Assembly (NCBI GenBank): GCA_937915285.1
Contig: CALDNG010000420.1
Coordinates: forward strand, 1-17,335
Length of the DNA: 17,335 nucleotides
DNA from: an uncultured Desulfomonile sp.
GTDB lineage: Bacteria; Desulfobacterota; Desulfomonilia; Desulfomonilales; Desulfomonilaceae
Direction: 5' to 3'
Shown in pieces: positions 8,266-16,043 of the stretch (its first letter is position 1; each line of letters starts with the position of its first letter). The notes below the pieces were generated by a model that saw nothing but the letters and a program-made list of their open reading frames with translations, did no database searches and was not told the DNA's origin. Both the position numbers and the translations under genes were made by a program.

Positions 8266-9738
8266 ATGCGAGTAGTAATAACTCTTTTTAATGATTCCAG
8301 CCCCTTTCAGCCTATAACTCGTGACAGGCCGCTTGGTTTGCTGACCTGTTTGAACAAACCACTCCTTGAAAGAAGGATCACAGAGTTTGTCGAGACGGGT
8401 CTGACTGAAATAATTGTCATAGCTGTAGAACATCCTCAGGCGGTTCAAGAGTTTGTTGGACCCCAAACCAGATGGGGCGCGAAAATCAATCTCCAGGTTT
8501 TCAAGGATCCATGTAGTCCCAGGGAAACAATAGAAAGACTCTCAGATCTGGTAAGTGGGCCAATGCTTCTCGTCCAGTGCGAATCCCTCATCGATGTAGA
8601 CTATTTAAAGGTCCGGAAGTATCAGGAAGAAAATGGAATTCGCCTGGTTCAAATAAAAAGCAGGTTGTTGATTGACGCTTGTCAAGCTCCGGACATGGGA
8701 CCGTTTTCGGAGTTTTCCCTGGCTGATGAGACGGTTGACACTGGAGCGCTGCTTTTTGACCCTCAGTTTGAGGCAGCCCCGCAGGTTTCTGACTATTTAT
8801 GTGACGGCGCTCACATAAATGTTGTGGATACAAAGAGTTTATGGGTAGCCAATATGGCCATTCTGGGTGGCAAGTTTCAGAGAATCTATGCCACCGACAC
8901 CTCCGATCTTGCCAACAATATCATAACTGGGCATCACTCAAAAATAGACAGGAGTGTGTCCATCCAGGGGCCTGTCCTCATCGGAAACTACGTCAGGATA
9001 CTGGAAGGCGCAAAACTTCAGGAATATTCGGTAATATGTGATGGCTGCATAATTGACAGGGAAGCGGTTGTCAAATCCAGTGTTATAATGGAAAACACTT
9101 ATGTGGGGGCTGAGACTAGCCTCGAGATGACCCTTGCTCAATCCAATTTCATGATACACATGGGAATCGGAGTATGGACAACCGTTGCTGACCCTTTCCT
9201 GCTTTCAGGGGCAAAAAAGAAGGTCATTTACTCTTGGAAAGACAGACTCATAAATTTCTTTACAACAATCATCCTGTTAATACTGGTGTCGCCGGTGTTG
9301 ATAATCAAGGGAATCTGGCGCAAAGCCAAGGGCAGGGACTTCTTCGACAGAAAAACGATAATGATCCGCGACATTCATGGTGATCCCGCCTCGGCGGATT
9401 CCGCCATGAGGACTAACATATTTTACTACAATGATTCGGGGCCTCTTCTGGGCCGTTTACCGGCTCTGCTTAACGTGCTGGCTGGACGCCTCAAACTTGT
9501 GGGGGTTAGACCGCTGAATCAGGAAGAATTCGGATTATACACAGAAGATTGGATGAAACAGCGATTTGAAGCGCCAGACGGGCTTTTTACGCCTATAGAC
9601 GCCGAAGGCGCCGATGATCAGGCCGAAGATGAAAAGATAGCAATAGAAAATTACTATACGGTAACCAGAAACTTTCGTGAGGACGCCAAAACACTTTTCA
9701 AGGCCATTTTAAGGCTTGTTATCGGAGCCCCGAAATAG
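8266..9738 (+). CDS. Nucleotidyltransferase-like / beta-helix / sugar-transferase-like fusion, both active sites degenerate
   Basis: This 490-residue fusion has three parts. Residues 1 to about 200 resemble sugar-nucleotide pyrophosphorylases (ITRDRP...LNKPLLERRITEF, then alternating strands and helices). However, the glycine-rich GxGTRL nucleotide loop is replaced by LFNDSSPF and the usual RPKPLLP is RPLGLLT, so the catalytic lysine is absent. Residues about 222-300 look like left-handed beta-helix hexapeptide repeats (VSIQGPVLIGN, VVKSSVIMENTYVGAE). Residues about 328-490 resemble a polyprenyl-phosphate sugar transferase, with a hydrophobic helix at 330-350 and NVLAGRLKLVGVRPL. There the catalytic Asp-Glu pair is replaced by G396-R397 (LLGRLPALLNV), and GDMS is GRLK. 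I infer a pseudo-enzyme with a membrane anchor, possibly a scaffold or regulator. It sits between an intact transferase and the STAS/kinase pair. The ribosome site is weak. The domain calls are by eye. Confidence 0.75.
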   Translation: MRVVITLFNDSSPFQPITRDRPLGLLTCLNKPLLERRITEFVETGLTEIIVIAVEHPQAVQEFVGPQTRWGAKINLQVFKDPCSPRETIERLSDLVSGPMLLVQCESLIDVDYLKVRKYQEENGIRLVQIKSRLLIDACQAPDMGPFSEFSLADETVDTGALLFDPQFEAAPQVSDYLCDGAHINVVDTKSLWVANMAILGGKFQRIYATDTSDLANNIITGHHSKIDRSVSIQGPVLIGNYVRILEGAKLQEYSVICDGCIIDREAVVKSSVIMENTYVGAETSLEMTLAQSNFMIHMGIGVWTTVADPFLLSGAKKKVIYSWKDRLINFFTTIILLILVSPVLIIKGIWRKAKGRDFFDRKTIMIRDIHGDPASADSAMRTNIFYYNDSGPLLGRLPALLNVLAGRLKLVGVRPLNQEEFGLYTEDWMKQRFEAPDGLFTPIDAEGADDQAEDEKIAIENYYTVTRNFREDAKTLFKAILRLVIGAPK

Positions 9739-9787
9739 CCAGAGCCAAGTTCAATCATAAGCATGGTGGAAATTAGGAGTTGTTTCC

Positions 9788-10117
9788 ATGGAAATCGAAA
9801 AAAAAGACGGCATTACAATCATTAGCACCGATGAAAGACTGGATGCGGTGGTAGCTCCAAAACTCAAGGACACTGTTAAAAAGATTGCGGAGGAAACTTC
9901 GACAAAACTTATAATTGACCTCGAGAAAACAAAATTCATAGATAGTAGCGGATGTGGAGCGCTAGTTGCATCTCTGAGGACCCTGATAAAAAATCAGGGA
10001 GACATGAAAATTGCCAGACCGTCTCCGCAGGCGCAAACTTTGTTTCAACTCACAAGACTTCACAGGGTTTTTGAAATCTATGAGGACATGGACCAGGCTA
10101 TTAAATCTTTTTCATAA
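9788..10117 (+). CDS. STAS-domain anti-sigma factor antagonist
   Basis: This 109-residue protein is a single STAS domain of the SpoIIAA/RsbV type. The phosphorylation motif is FIDSSGCGALV at residues 50-60, with S54 at the position phosphorylated in SpoIIAA. The fold start (ITIISTDERLDA) and end (FEIYEDMDQAIKSF) also fit. The unphosphorylated protein would bind the serine kinase encoded next and release that kinase's client; the kinase phosphorylates S54 and the PP2C phosphatase at 6275-7420 removes the phosphate. AGGAG lies about 8 bases before the ATG, so expression should be good. The gap to the upstream fusion gene is 49 bases and to the kinase gene 66, consistent with one operon. Confidence 0.93.
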   Translation: MEIEKKDGITIISTDERLDAVVAPKLKDTVKKIAEETSTKLIIDLEKTKFIDSSGCGALVASLRTLIKNQGDMKIARPSPQAQTLFQLTRLHRVFEIYEDMDQAIKSFS

Positions 10118-10183
10118 CCTTCCAGGTGGGGGAAAATCGACAGGATTTTTTCGCCTTGGACAAAATTTGCGGGTGCATAACAA

Positions 10184-10612
10184 ATGGACAATCCACTAAA
10201 AGTTAAGATTGACTCCACTGCTGACTTACTGCTGTTGCGTCCCCTCGATCTTTTTGTCCGGCAACTGGTCCAGCAGTTACCAGCCTTTGCCAATCATCCG
10301 TCAGATGTGGATGGTATAGAGCTGGCTTTTAATGAAGCTTATACCAATGTAAGCCGGCACGCCTACAAAGGAAGCAACAACAAGGGGCCGATCTCCATCC
10401 AGATTGTTGTCCACTCTGACAGAATTGAAATTTATCTCGAAGACCGTGGAGTGAGGTTTGATCCTGCAAATGTAAAAACTCCGAATCTGGATGTGCCCGG
10501 TGAGGGTGGCCTAGGAGTTTGGTTCATAAGGAAATTTATGGATCATGCTGTTTACAGTTCCTGCGAAGGAAAGAATGTGCTCCTGATGACAAAAAAGTTC
10601 CCTGACGCATGA
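10184..10612 (+). CDS. RsbW-type anti-sigma serine kinase (HATPase_c_2)
   Basis: This 142-residue protein is a GHKL-fold ATPase of the RsbW/SpoIIAB class. ELAFNEAYTNVSRHAY carries the catalytic base E51 and Mg/ATP-site N55. The G1-like box is LEDRGVRFDP and the glycine-rich lid is GEGGLGVWFIRKFMD. In known systems it phosphorylates the STAS antagonist and, when free, holds a sigma factor or other target inactive. There is no sigma factor beside it, so its client is not visible. It is the last gene of the probable five-gene run; 315 bases without a clear gene follow. This protein, the STAS protein and the PP2C phosphatase make a complete partner-switching set. Confidence 0.92.
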   Translation: MDNPLKVKIDSTADLLLLRPLDLFVRQLVQQLPAFANHPSDVDGIELAFNEAYTNVSRHAYKGSNNKGPISIQIVVHSDRIEIYLEDRGVRFDPANVKTPNLDVPGEGGLGVWFIRKFMDHAVYSSCEGKNVLLMTKKFPDA

Positions 10613-10788
10613 TCGTTTCACATGACTTTTTTGGGCCCGTCGTCGGGGTGTGTCGATAATTCCCCGAAAATAATTGTCCAATCCGTTCAAGAACAAGGAA
10701 CCGGCCGCCATGTTACTACTCGGCCTGGCGGCTGATATTTCATTCCGCCGTGATGTGTCAAAAGAATCTATTCAAGGATACTCGGTTC

Positions 10789-10818
10789 TTGTTTTACCAC
10801 GACCGTGGTAGGTAACAT
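10789..10818 (+). promoter_or_regulatory. Possible promoter with an inverted repeat filling the spacer
   Basis: TTGTTT at 10789-10794 and TAACAT at 10813-10818 are separated by 18 bases. The spacer is almost exactly filled by TACCAC-GACC-GTGGTA (10795-10810), a 6-bp dyad with a 4-base centre. An operator between -35 and -10 is how repressors, and MerR-type activators on long spacers, act. Both promoter boxes are only fair matches. Confidence 0.3.
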
Positions 10819-10911
10819 CTTAATGCGTACATTGCTAAAGGGCCTCATGATTGCGGGCCCGGTAATGGTTTCTTCTGAGGTGTAAGCTCATGCAAAACGT
10901 TTGGGAACGTC

Positions 10912-10920
10912 AAAGGAGGA
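10912..10920 (+). promoter_or_regulatory. Strong ribosome binding site that sets a TTG start
   Basis: AAAGGAGGA lies 7 bases before the TTG at 10928. It decides that TTG over the in-frame TTG at 10901, which lies before the site. Confidence 0.8.
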
Positions 10921-10927
10921 ATCGGCT

Positions 10928-11686
10928 TTGACACTTGTAAAACTGGAATCACAGTCGGACGTGGCAATCCTTCGCCTTGACAACGGGGTAATCAATTCCA
11001 TTAACTCCAGGCTCCTCAGTAATCTATCGGAGACACTCTCGGAAATCAGAAACCAATGCAGAGGCGTTGTCCTTACGGGCGGTGAAAAATTCTTCTCGCT
11101 GGGTTTTGATCTCCCGGAACTTCTTAATTTCAATCGAAACGACATGATGGACTTTTTTTGGAAATTTAATGAAACCGTGCTTGAACTTTTCACCATTCCC
11201 AGGCCGACGGCCTGCGCCATAAAAGGTCATGCCATAGCTGGTGGAACAATACTTCTGCTCTCCTGTGACTATCGCTTGGCGGTACCAGAAAAGGTGTCAA
11301 TAGGTCTTAATGAAATAAAACTGGGTGTTCCGACTCCTTATCTGGCGGATCTCATTCTGAGACAGGTCACAGGTGACCACATCGCCTCACAGATAATTTA
11401 TGAAGGTGAATTCATGAATTCTACGGAGGCCCTGAAAAAAGATGTCCTGACAGAAGTTGTTTCGCGAGAAGAAGTGGAGCATCGAGCGTTCGAGAGAGTA
11501 ATAAAAATTTCAGGTTTCAACACACGCGCTTTTTCAGAATCAAAGGCGAATCGTTGCCAAAATATTGAATCAGCATACCGGTCTGGTCACATGATCAAGA
11601 ATGAGGCGTTCATTGACTGCTGGTTCAATCCTGTAACTCAGGATACTCTTAGAGAGGCTGCCAGGAAATCATTCTCGAGGCAGTGA
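10928..11686 (+). CDS. Crotonase-fold enoyl-CoA hydratase/isomerase family protein
   Basis: This is a 252-residue protein read from TTG 10928, which follows a near-perfect Shine-Dalgarno sequence. The crotonase fold is clear: VVLTGGEKFFSLGFDLPEL and IKGHAIAGGTILLLSCDYRLA supply the two oxyanion-hole segments, and SIGLNEIKLGVPTPY follows. Of the two glutamates used by enoyl-CoA hydratase (E144 and E164 in the rat enzyme), the second is kept as E129, but the first falls on I108. A single remaining glutamate fits an enoyl-CoA isomerase or another crotonase reaction better than hydration. It lies 222 bases before a CoA-transferase gene on the same strand, so a joint role in acyl-CoA metabolism is plausible. 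The substrate is unknown. The last 60 residues are less typical of the family. Confidence 0.85.
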   Translation: MTLVKLESQSDVAILRLDNGVINSINSRLLSNLSETLSEIRNQCRGVVLTGGEKFFSLGFDLPELLNFNRNDMMDFFWKFNETVLELFTIPRPTACAIKGHAIAGGTILLLSCDYRLAVPEKVSIGLNEIKLGVPTPYLADLILRQVTGDHIASQIIYEGEFMNSTEALKKDVLTEVVSREEVEHRAFERVIKISGFNTRAFSESKANRCQNIESAYRSGHMIKNEAFIDCWFNPVTQDTLREAARKSFSRQ

Positions 11687-11908
11687 GCAACCGGAAGCCT
11701 CACATTATCCACCAATAAAAATCCGGACGTCTGGTCAGCGTAGGCGCCGAGAATTTCTTGAAAACATAAACCCTTGAAATATCGCACTATCACGGTGAGT
11801 TGTCGCCAGGTTTCATCCAGTGGATTAGTCAAATGAAATCAGCTAGCAAGCTCAGAGTGTTAACTATGATTCCGGCCAACTGAATAGCCACTGACGCACG
11901 AGGGGACT

Positions 11909-13222
11909 ATGACAGATTTCGGTAAATTGTATGACAGTAAAATCCTGTCGGCTGACCAGGCGGTGGAAAGCATTCCCAGGAAAGCCAATGTCGCTTTTGG
12001 TCTTGGTCCGTCCAATCCTCCGGCTCTGCTGTCAGCTTTGGCTAGAAGGGTTGAAGCCAGGGAACTTGATCGAGTCCACCTCTTTTATCAGTTGGCCCAT
12101 GAGGCGGCCAAACCTCTGTTTAAAACCCAATATCTTGACAGGATCAGTTTTCATCCGAACTTTTTGTCGTATGTGGACAGAGCTTTCATGAAGGAAGCCG
12201 GTTCAAATTCTGTGGTTGATTTTTTACCCAGTTATCTATGGCAGCTACCGCGAGTGTTTTCAGAATTCAATCACATGAACGTATTTATGATAACAGTCTC
12301 CCCAATGGACAAGCACGGCTATTTCAGTCTTGGAACAAGTTGCGATTATTCTTCGACTGTTGCGGGCGATTGCGACATGCTGATGGTCGAGGTTAACAAG
12401 CACATGCCTCGGGTTTTTGGAGAGAACCTGGTCCATGTGTCTCAAGTCCATTCGATCGTTGAGAATGATGTTCCGCTAATTCAACTTCTAGACAAGCCTG
12501 CCACAGCCAAAGACATTAAAATCGGGGCCATGATAGCCGAACTTGTGCCGGATGGGGCATGTTTGCAGTTCGGTATAGGTAGTATACCCAATTCAGTGGC
12601 TTTGTCTCTCCTTGGACATAAAGATTTGGGAATTCATACCGAGATGCTGACCAGTAGTGTTGCTGATCTTTATGAAGCCGGGACCGTGACCAACGTCAGG
12701 AAGAATATTCATAAATACAAGACTGTATTTACGTTGTGTTGGGGAAGCCAGAGATTATACGACCTAATTGATGACAATCCATCCATTGAAAGCTATCCAG
12801 CGTGGCACATCAATGATCCGGCCGTGATCCAGCAGAATGACAACGTGATCTCAGTAAATTCCATTGTTGAGATAGATCTTTTCGGGCAGGTAAATTCGGA
12901 GTTTATCCACGGCCGCGAGTTTAGCGGCGTCGGTGGCCAGAGGGATTTCATGAGTGGGGCTTTCCGCTCCAAGGGTGGCAAATCATTCCTGGCTTTTCAT
13001 TCGACTACTAATGACGGGAAGACCTCCAAGATTGTTCCGGCCCTGACAGGGCTGGTCACGGATTCAAGAATGGAGCCCATGTATGTGGTCACTGAAAATG
13101 GTATAACCAATTTGAAGGGAAAGACTAATTCCCAGAGGGCCTTATCCCTGATAGATCTTGCCGCTCCGGAGTTCCGGCAGGAGCTTTTAAATGCGGCCAA
13201 AGAGATGGCCCTAGTAAAATAG
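11909..13222 (+). CDS. Acetyl-CoA hydrolase/CoA-transferase family (4-hydroxybutyrate CoA-transferase-like)
   Basis: This 437-residue protein has the length and both halves of the acetyl-CoA hydrolase/transferase family. Such enzymes move CoA between an acyl-CoA and a free carboxylate through a glutamyl-CoA intermediate. The N-terminal half has GLGPSNPPALLSALA and the conserved SPMDKHGYFSLG. The mid-region has QFGIGSIPN, then LGIHTEM, whose E245 lines up best with the catalytic glutamate (E238) of clostridial 4-hydroxybutyrate CoA-transferase. The C-terminal half has NSIVEIDLFGQVNSE and GVGGQRDF. GAGGGG-like ribosome site (AGGGG) lies directly before the ATG. It follows the crotonase gene and may form a unit with it, for example in short-chain acyl-CoA turnover in an anaerobe. 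The true substrate pair cannot be read from sequence. Confidence 0.9.
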   Translation: MTDFGKLYDSKILSADQAVESIPRKANVAFGLGPSNPPALLSALARRVEARELDRVHLFYQLAHEAAKPLFKTQYLDRISFHPNFLSYVDRAFMKEAGSNSVVDFLPSYLWQLPRVFSEFNHMNVFMITVSPMDKHGYFSLGTSCDYSSTVAGDCDMLMVEVNKHMPRVFGENLVHVSQVHSIVENDVPLIQLLDKPATAKDIKIGAMIAELVPDGACLQFGIGSIPNSVALSLLGHKDLGIHTEMLTSSVADLYEAGTVTNVRKNIHKYKTVFTLCWGSQRLYDLIDDNPSIESYPAWHINDPAVIQQNDNVISVNSIVEIDLFGQVNSEFIHGREFSGVGGQRDFMSGAFRSKGGKSFLAFHSTTNDGKTSKIVPALTGLVTDSRMEPMYVVTENGITNLKGKTNSQRALSLIDLAAPEFRQELLNAAKEMALVK

Positions 13223-13292
13223 GGTCCGCCATAAGCTGCGATAGTGGTCCATTACAGGCAGGATTGAAAACAACGGGTTGTGAACATCATCA

Positions 13293-16043
13293 ATGATAGG
13301 TGAAGATTTAATAATATTGATAATAGGGGCCATGTCAGTATACCTCATGGTCCTGGCTGCCCATTCATTGCGATACAGGTTTGGCCTGGCTCCTTTTTAC
13401 GTAGCCATAGGAACCATCACGGCATTAATGTCATGGATTACTGACGCCGGCATAAGGACGCAGGTGGCCGGAATAACTTTCCTGGTGGGCTCAACAGTGT
13501 TTTACACTGCTCTGCTTCTGGGAGTTTTTGTGGTTTACGTTTTTGATGGTCCACAACCCACCAGAGTAGCCATTTTTACTATTGCGTTCGCCTCTGCGCT
13601 GGTACCATTGATCGCAGTTATAATTCATTATCAAGTCAAAATTACGGGAGATTCCTCCGCAATACTTATTCCGCTACCAAGCCTCAGGATCAACGCTGCG
13701 TCTGTGTTCACCACCATGGCTGACCTCGTCTTCCTGGCGGTAGCATGGGAGTTTCTGGGAAAACCTAATCTCAAGCTTAAGATATGGCTTAGGGCTTTTC
13801 TGACTTTGCTGGGTGTCATGTGGCTTGATGTCTTTCTGTTTTCAACTGCTGCATTTGCAGGCTCACCTGAGTATTTCAGCATAATGGAAGGCACTTTGTT
13901 GAGTCGTTTGATTATTTGTATTTTTGCAAGCTCTTTTTTGTATCAGTATATCCAGTGGCAGAATGTCAAGATGGGGGTTTCGATAATAAATCGTCCTGTA
14001 CTGGCCATTCTTCATGAGGTGGAGGAGGTCAGGGCTGAACTAGGGCTTGCTCATGAGGAAATTGAACTTCGCAAGAAAGCCGAAAAGGCTTTGAAGGAAA
14101 ACGAAGAGCGCTACAGTACTTTTATAAATTCTTCGAATGACATGGCTTTTCTAAAGGATCAATCCTTTCGTTATCTGTTTGTGAACAGGGCTTATGCAGA
14201 GTTTTGGGGAAAGTCTGCTGCTGACATGATCAATCTGGACGACCGTCAGATCATGCCATCAGAAATCGCCAACAGTTTAAGGCTTAATGACGAACTCACA
14301 ATTTCCAGCAGCAGCATCCTGACTGAAGATCTGCAGATTGGTGAACGGACATTCGAAGCCAGAAGATTTGCGGTTAAACTAGGGGATAACGAATTTGGTG
14401 TTGGGGGTTACTTGCGAGATGTCACGGATGCCAGGAAAGCCCAGAAGGAACTTGATGCGGCCTATTTACGACTCAATCAGATAATGGAATTTCTTCCCGA
14501 TCCGGCTGTGGTGATTGATGATAAGCGACGAGTAACCTTCTGGAATCGAGCGATGACAGATTTGACGGGGGTGCGTTCATCTGAAATCCTTGGAAAGGGA
14601 GACTACGAACATGCATTGCCTTTTTATGGTGAGCGGCGCCCCTTGCTGATGGATCTGGCCCTGGATTGGGATGACAGTTATGTAGCCAGGTACATTTCTG
14701 TGAAAAAGCAGGATGATGGAGTTCTTGTCTCTGAATCCTACCACCCTGGACTCAAGGGAGGCATTTTTCTGTCCGGCACTGCCCGTGCACTCTATGACGC
14801 TGACGGGAAAATCGCCGGGGCAATAGAATCTCTTAGAAACATAACTGAAATCAAGAACGCAGAGCGGGCAATCAAGGAAAGTGAACGGTTATATTCACAA
14901 ATAATAGAATTCCTTCCTGACGCAACCATGGTCATCGATTCAAACGGAAAGCTCATATCATGGAATCAGGCTATGGAGTCCCTGACGGGGGTAAAGGCTT
15001 CCGAAATAATAGGCAAGGACAATTATGAATATGCTCTGCCTTTCTACGGTCAGAGAAGACCGGTCATGCTGGATCTTGTAATCAAATTTGATGAGAAAAT
15101 AGCCAGCGGATATCACGGGCTTCGACATGAAGGGGACCGTCTGGTCTCAGAAACCTATCTCGAAGACTTTTGTGGAAGAGGACCCATATGGCTCTGGAAC
15201 ATTGCGGCTCCGCTCTATGATCAGAACGACACAATTATAGGAGCCATTGAGGCGATCAGGGACATTACTGAAATAAAAGTATCGGAGAGGATCCAACTAC
15301 AGACTGAACGCTACAAGGCGGTTGTAGATCTGGCTGCCGGAGTAGCACATAACTTCAACAATTTTCTACAGATTATAATCGGGAACGCCAATGTGTCTCT
15401 AACGCGACTTAAATCAGGTAATTTGACCAATCTCGAGAGAAACCTGAATGTGATAATGGATACCTGCTTCAAAGGGGCTGAGACAGTTAAAAGGCTCAAC
15501 AAGTTTGCTTCTTATACTGAATTTGACACGGATGATGCTCCGCTGGAAAGTTTTGATGTTTCTGAAACGGTTGAAGAGGCTGCTGAATTGACGAAACCAT
15601 TCTGGCACTCAAGTCCTGGAAAAAAAGGTGTCACGATAAGGCTTGAAACCAAAACTCATCCCGGCTGTCTTGTTAAGGGCAAGAAGAGCCAGATAATGGA
15701 AATTCTGGTAAACCTTATAAAAAACGCCGTCGAGGCCATGCCCGCCGGTGGACTTATAACCATTCGAACTTACTTCGACTCTGAATGGGTTGTTTTGAAA
15801 GTGAAAGACACCGGTCAGGGGATACCCAAGGAGCGTCTGGGCAACCTGTTCAATCCGTTTTTTACATCCAACCTTGGTTTGGGCCGCGGTTTGGGCCTGG
15901 CCACAGCATTGAAGATAACTCAGGATCACCGTGGCGACATAAGTGTGGAAAGCGTCGAGGGGCAGGGGAGCACTTTTACTGTGAGATTACCGAGTTTCCA
16001 GCCTGCATCGGGATCCCTTTTAATTACAGAAGATGCCGAGTGA
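13293..16043 (+). CDS. Multi-pass membrane, three-PAS sensor histidine kinase (orphan)
   Basis: This is a 916-residue kinase. Residues about 5-225 hold six or seven hydrophobic helices with a pattern like the VUPS (vitamin-uptake-like sensor) membrane domain (GLAPFYVAIG, FLVGSTVFYTALLLGVFVVY). A short coiled segment (235-270) leads to PAS1 (about 270-385), PAS2 (about 393-505) and PAS3 (about 533-655). PAS2 and PAS3 are tandem copies spaced 140 residues apart, sharing EFLPD, SEI-GK and ALPFYG-RRP. The phospho-accepting site is H686 in AGVAHNFNNFLQ, a variant of the common HDFNNLL. The ATPase domain (about 780-905) has KNAVEAM, KDTGQGIP and GRGLGLATA. Ribosome-site evidence before the ATG is poor. 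No receiver gene lies beside it. The tail LLITEDAE looks like the first strand of a lost receiver domain. Confidence 0.88.
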   Translation: MIGEDLIILIIGAMSVYLMVLAAHSLRYRFGLAPFYVAIGTITALMSWITDAGIRTQVAGITFLVGSTVFYTALLLGVFVVYVFDGPQPTRVAIFTIAFASALVPLIAVIIHYQVKITGDSSAILIPLPSLRINAASVFTTMADLVFLAVAWEFLGKPNLKLKIWLRAFLTLLGVMWLDVFLFSTAAFAGSPEYFSIMEGTLLSRLIICIFASSFLYQYIQWQNVKMGVSIINRPVLAILHEVEEVRAELGLAHEEIELRKKAEKALKENEERYSTFINSSNDMAFLKDQSFRYLFVNRAYAEFWGKSAADMINLDDRQIMPSEIANSLRLNDELTISSSSILTEDLQIGERTFEARRFAVKLGDNEFGVGGYLRDVTDARKAQKELDAAYLRLNQIMEFLPDPAVVIDDKRRVTFWNRAMTDLTGVRSSEILGKGDYEHALPFYGERRPLLMDLALDWDDSYVARYISVKKQDDGVLVSESYHPGLKGGIFLSGTARALYDADGKIAGAIESLRNITEIKNAERAIKESERLYSQIIEFLPDATMVIDSNGKLISWNQAMESLTGVKASEIIGKDNYEYALPFYGQRRPVMLDLVIKFDEKIASGYHGLRHEGDRLVSETYLEDFCGRGPIWLWNIAAPLYDQNDTIIGAIEAIRDITEIKVSERIQLQTERYKAVVDLAAGVAHNFNNFLQIIIGNANVSLTRLKSGNLTNLERNLNVIMDTCFKGAETVKRLNKFASYTEFDTDDAPLESFDVSETVEEAAELTKPFWHSSPGKKGVTIRLETKTHPGCLVKGKKSQIMEILVNLIKNAVEAMPAGGLITIRTYFDSEWVVLKVKDTGQGIPKERLGNLFNPFFTSNLGLGRGLGLATALKITQDHRGDISVESVEGQGSTFTVRLPSFQPASGSLLITEDAE

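Larger units (their letters stand above)
10613..10927. other. Intergenic stretch with hairpins
   Basis: I see no gene here. A hairpin with a 7-bp stem (GCCGCCA at 10704-10710, TGGCGGC at 10726-10732, 15-base loop) follows the kinase gene but lacks a strong T run, so it is at best a weak terminator. A second dyad at 10795-10810 overlaps a possible promoter for the crotonase gene. The end of the stretch holds that gene's ribosome binding site. Confidence 0.5.

Noticed and set aside
7774..8466. Several minus-strand open frames of 105-126 codons opposite the sugar transferase gene and the following gap
   Set aside because: They lie opposite the conserved sugar transferase motifs and the 8266 gene, show no family likeness, and are shadows of those coding frames.
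10133..10151. AAAATC-GACAG-GATTTT hairpin with T tail between the STAS and kinase genes
   Set aside because: The stem is AT-rich and only 6 bp; too weak to claim an attenuator between genes that should be co-expressed.
10704..10732. GC-rich 7-bp hairpin after the RsbW-type kinase gene
   Set aside because: The loop is 15 bases and the following T run is weak and interrupted; not called as a terminator on its own.
12869..12871. E321 (NSIVEIDLFG) as the CoA-transferase catalytic glutamate
   Set aside because: It is conserved in the family, but the position and context of E245 (GIHTEM) fit the known catalytic E238 of 4-hydroxybutyrate CoA-transferase better.
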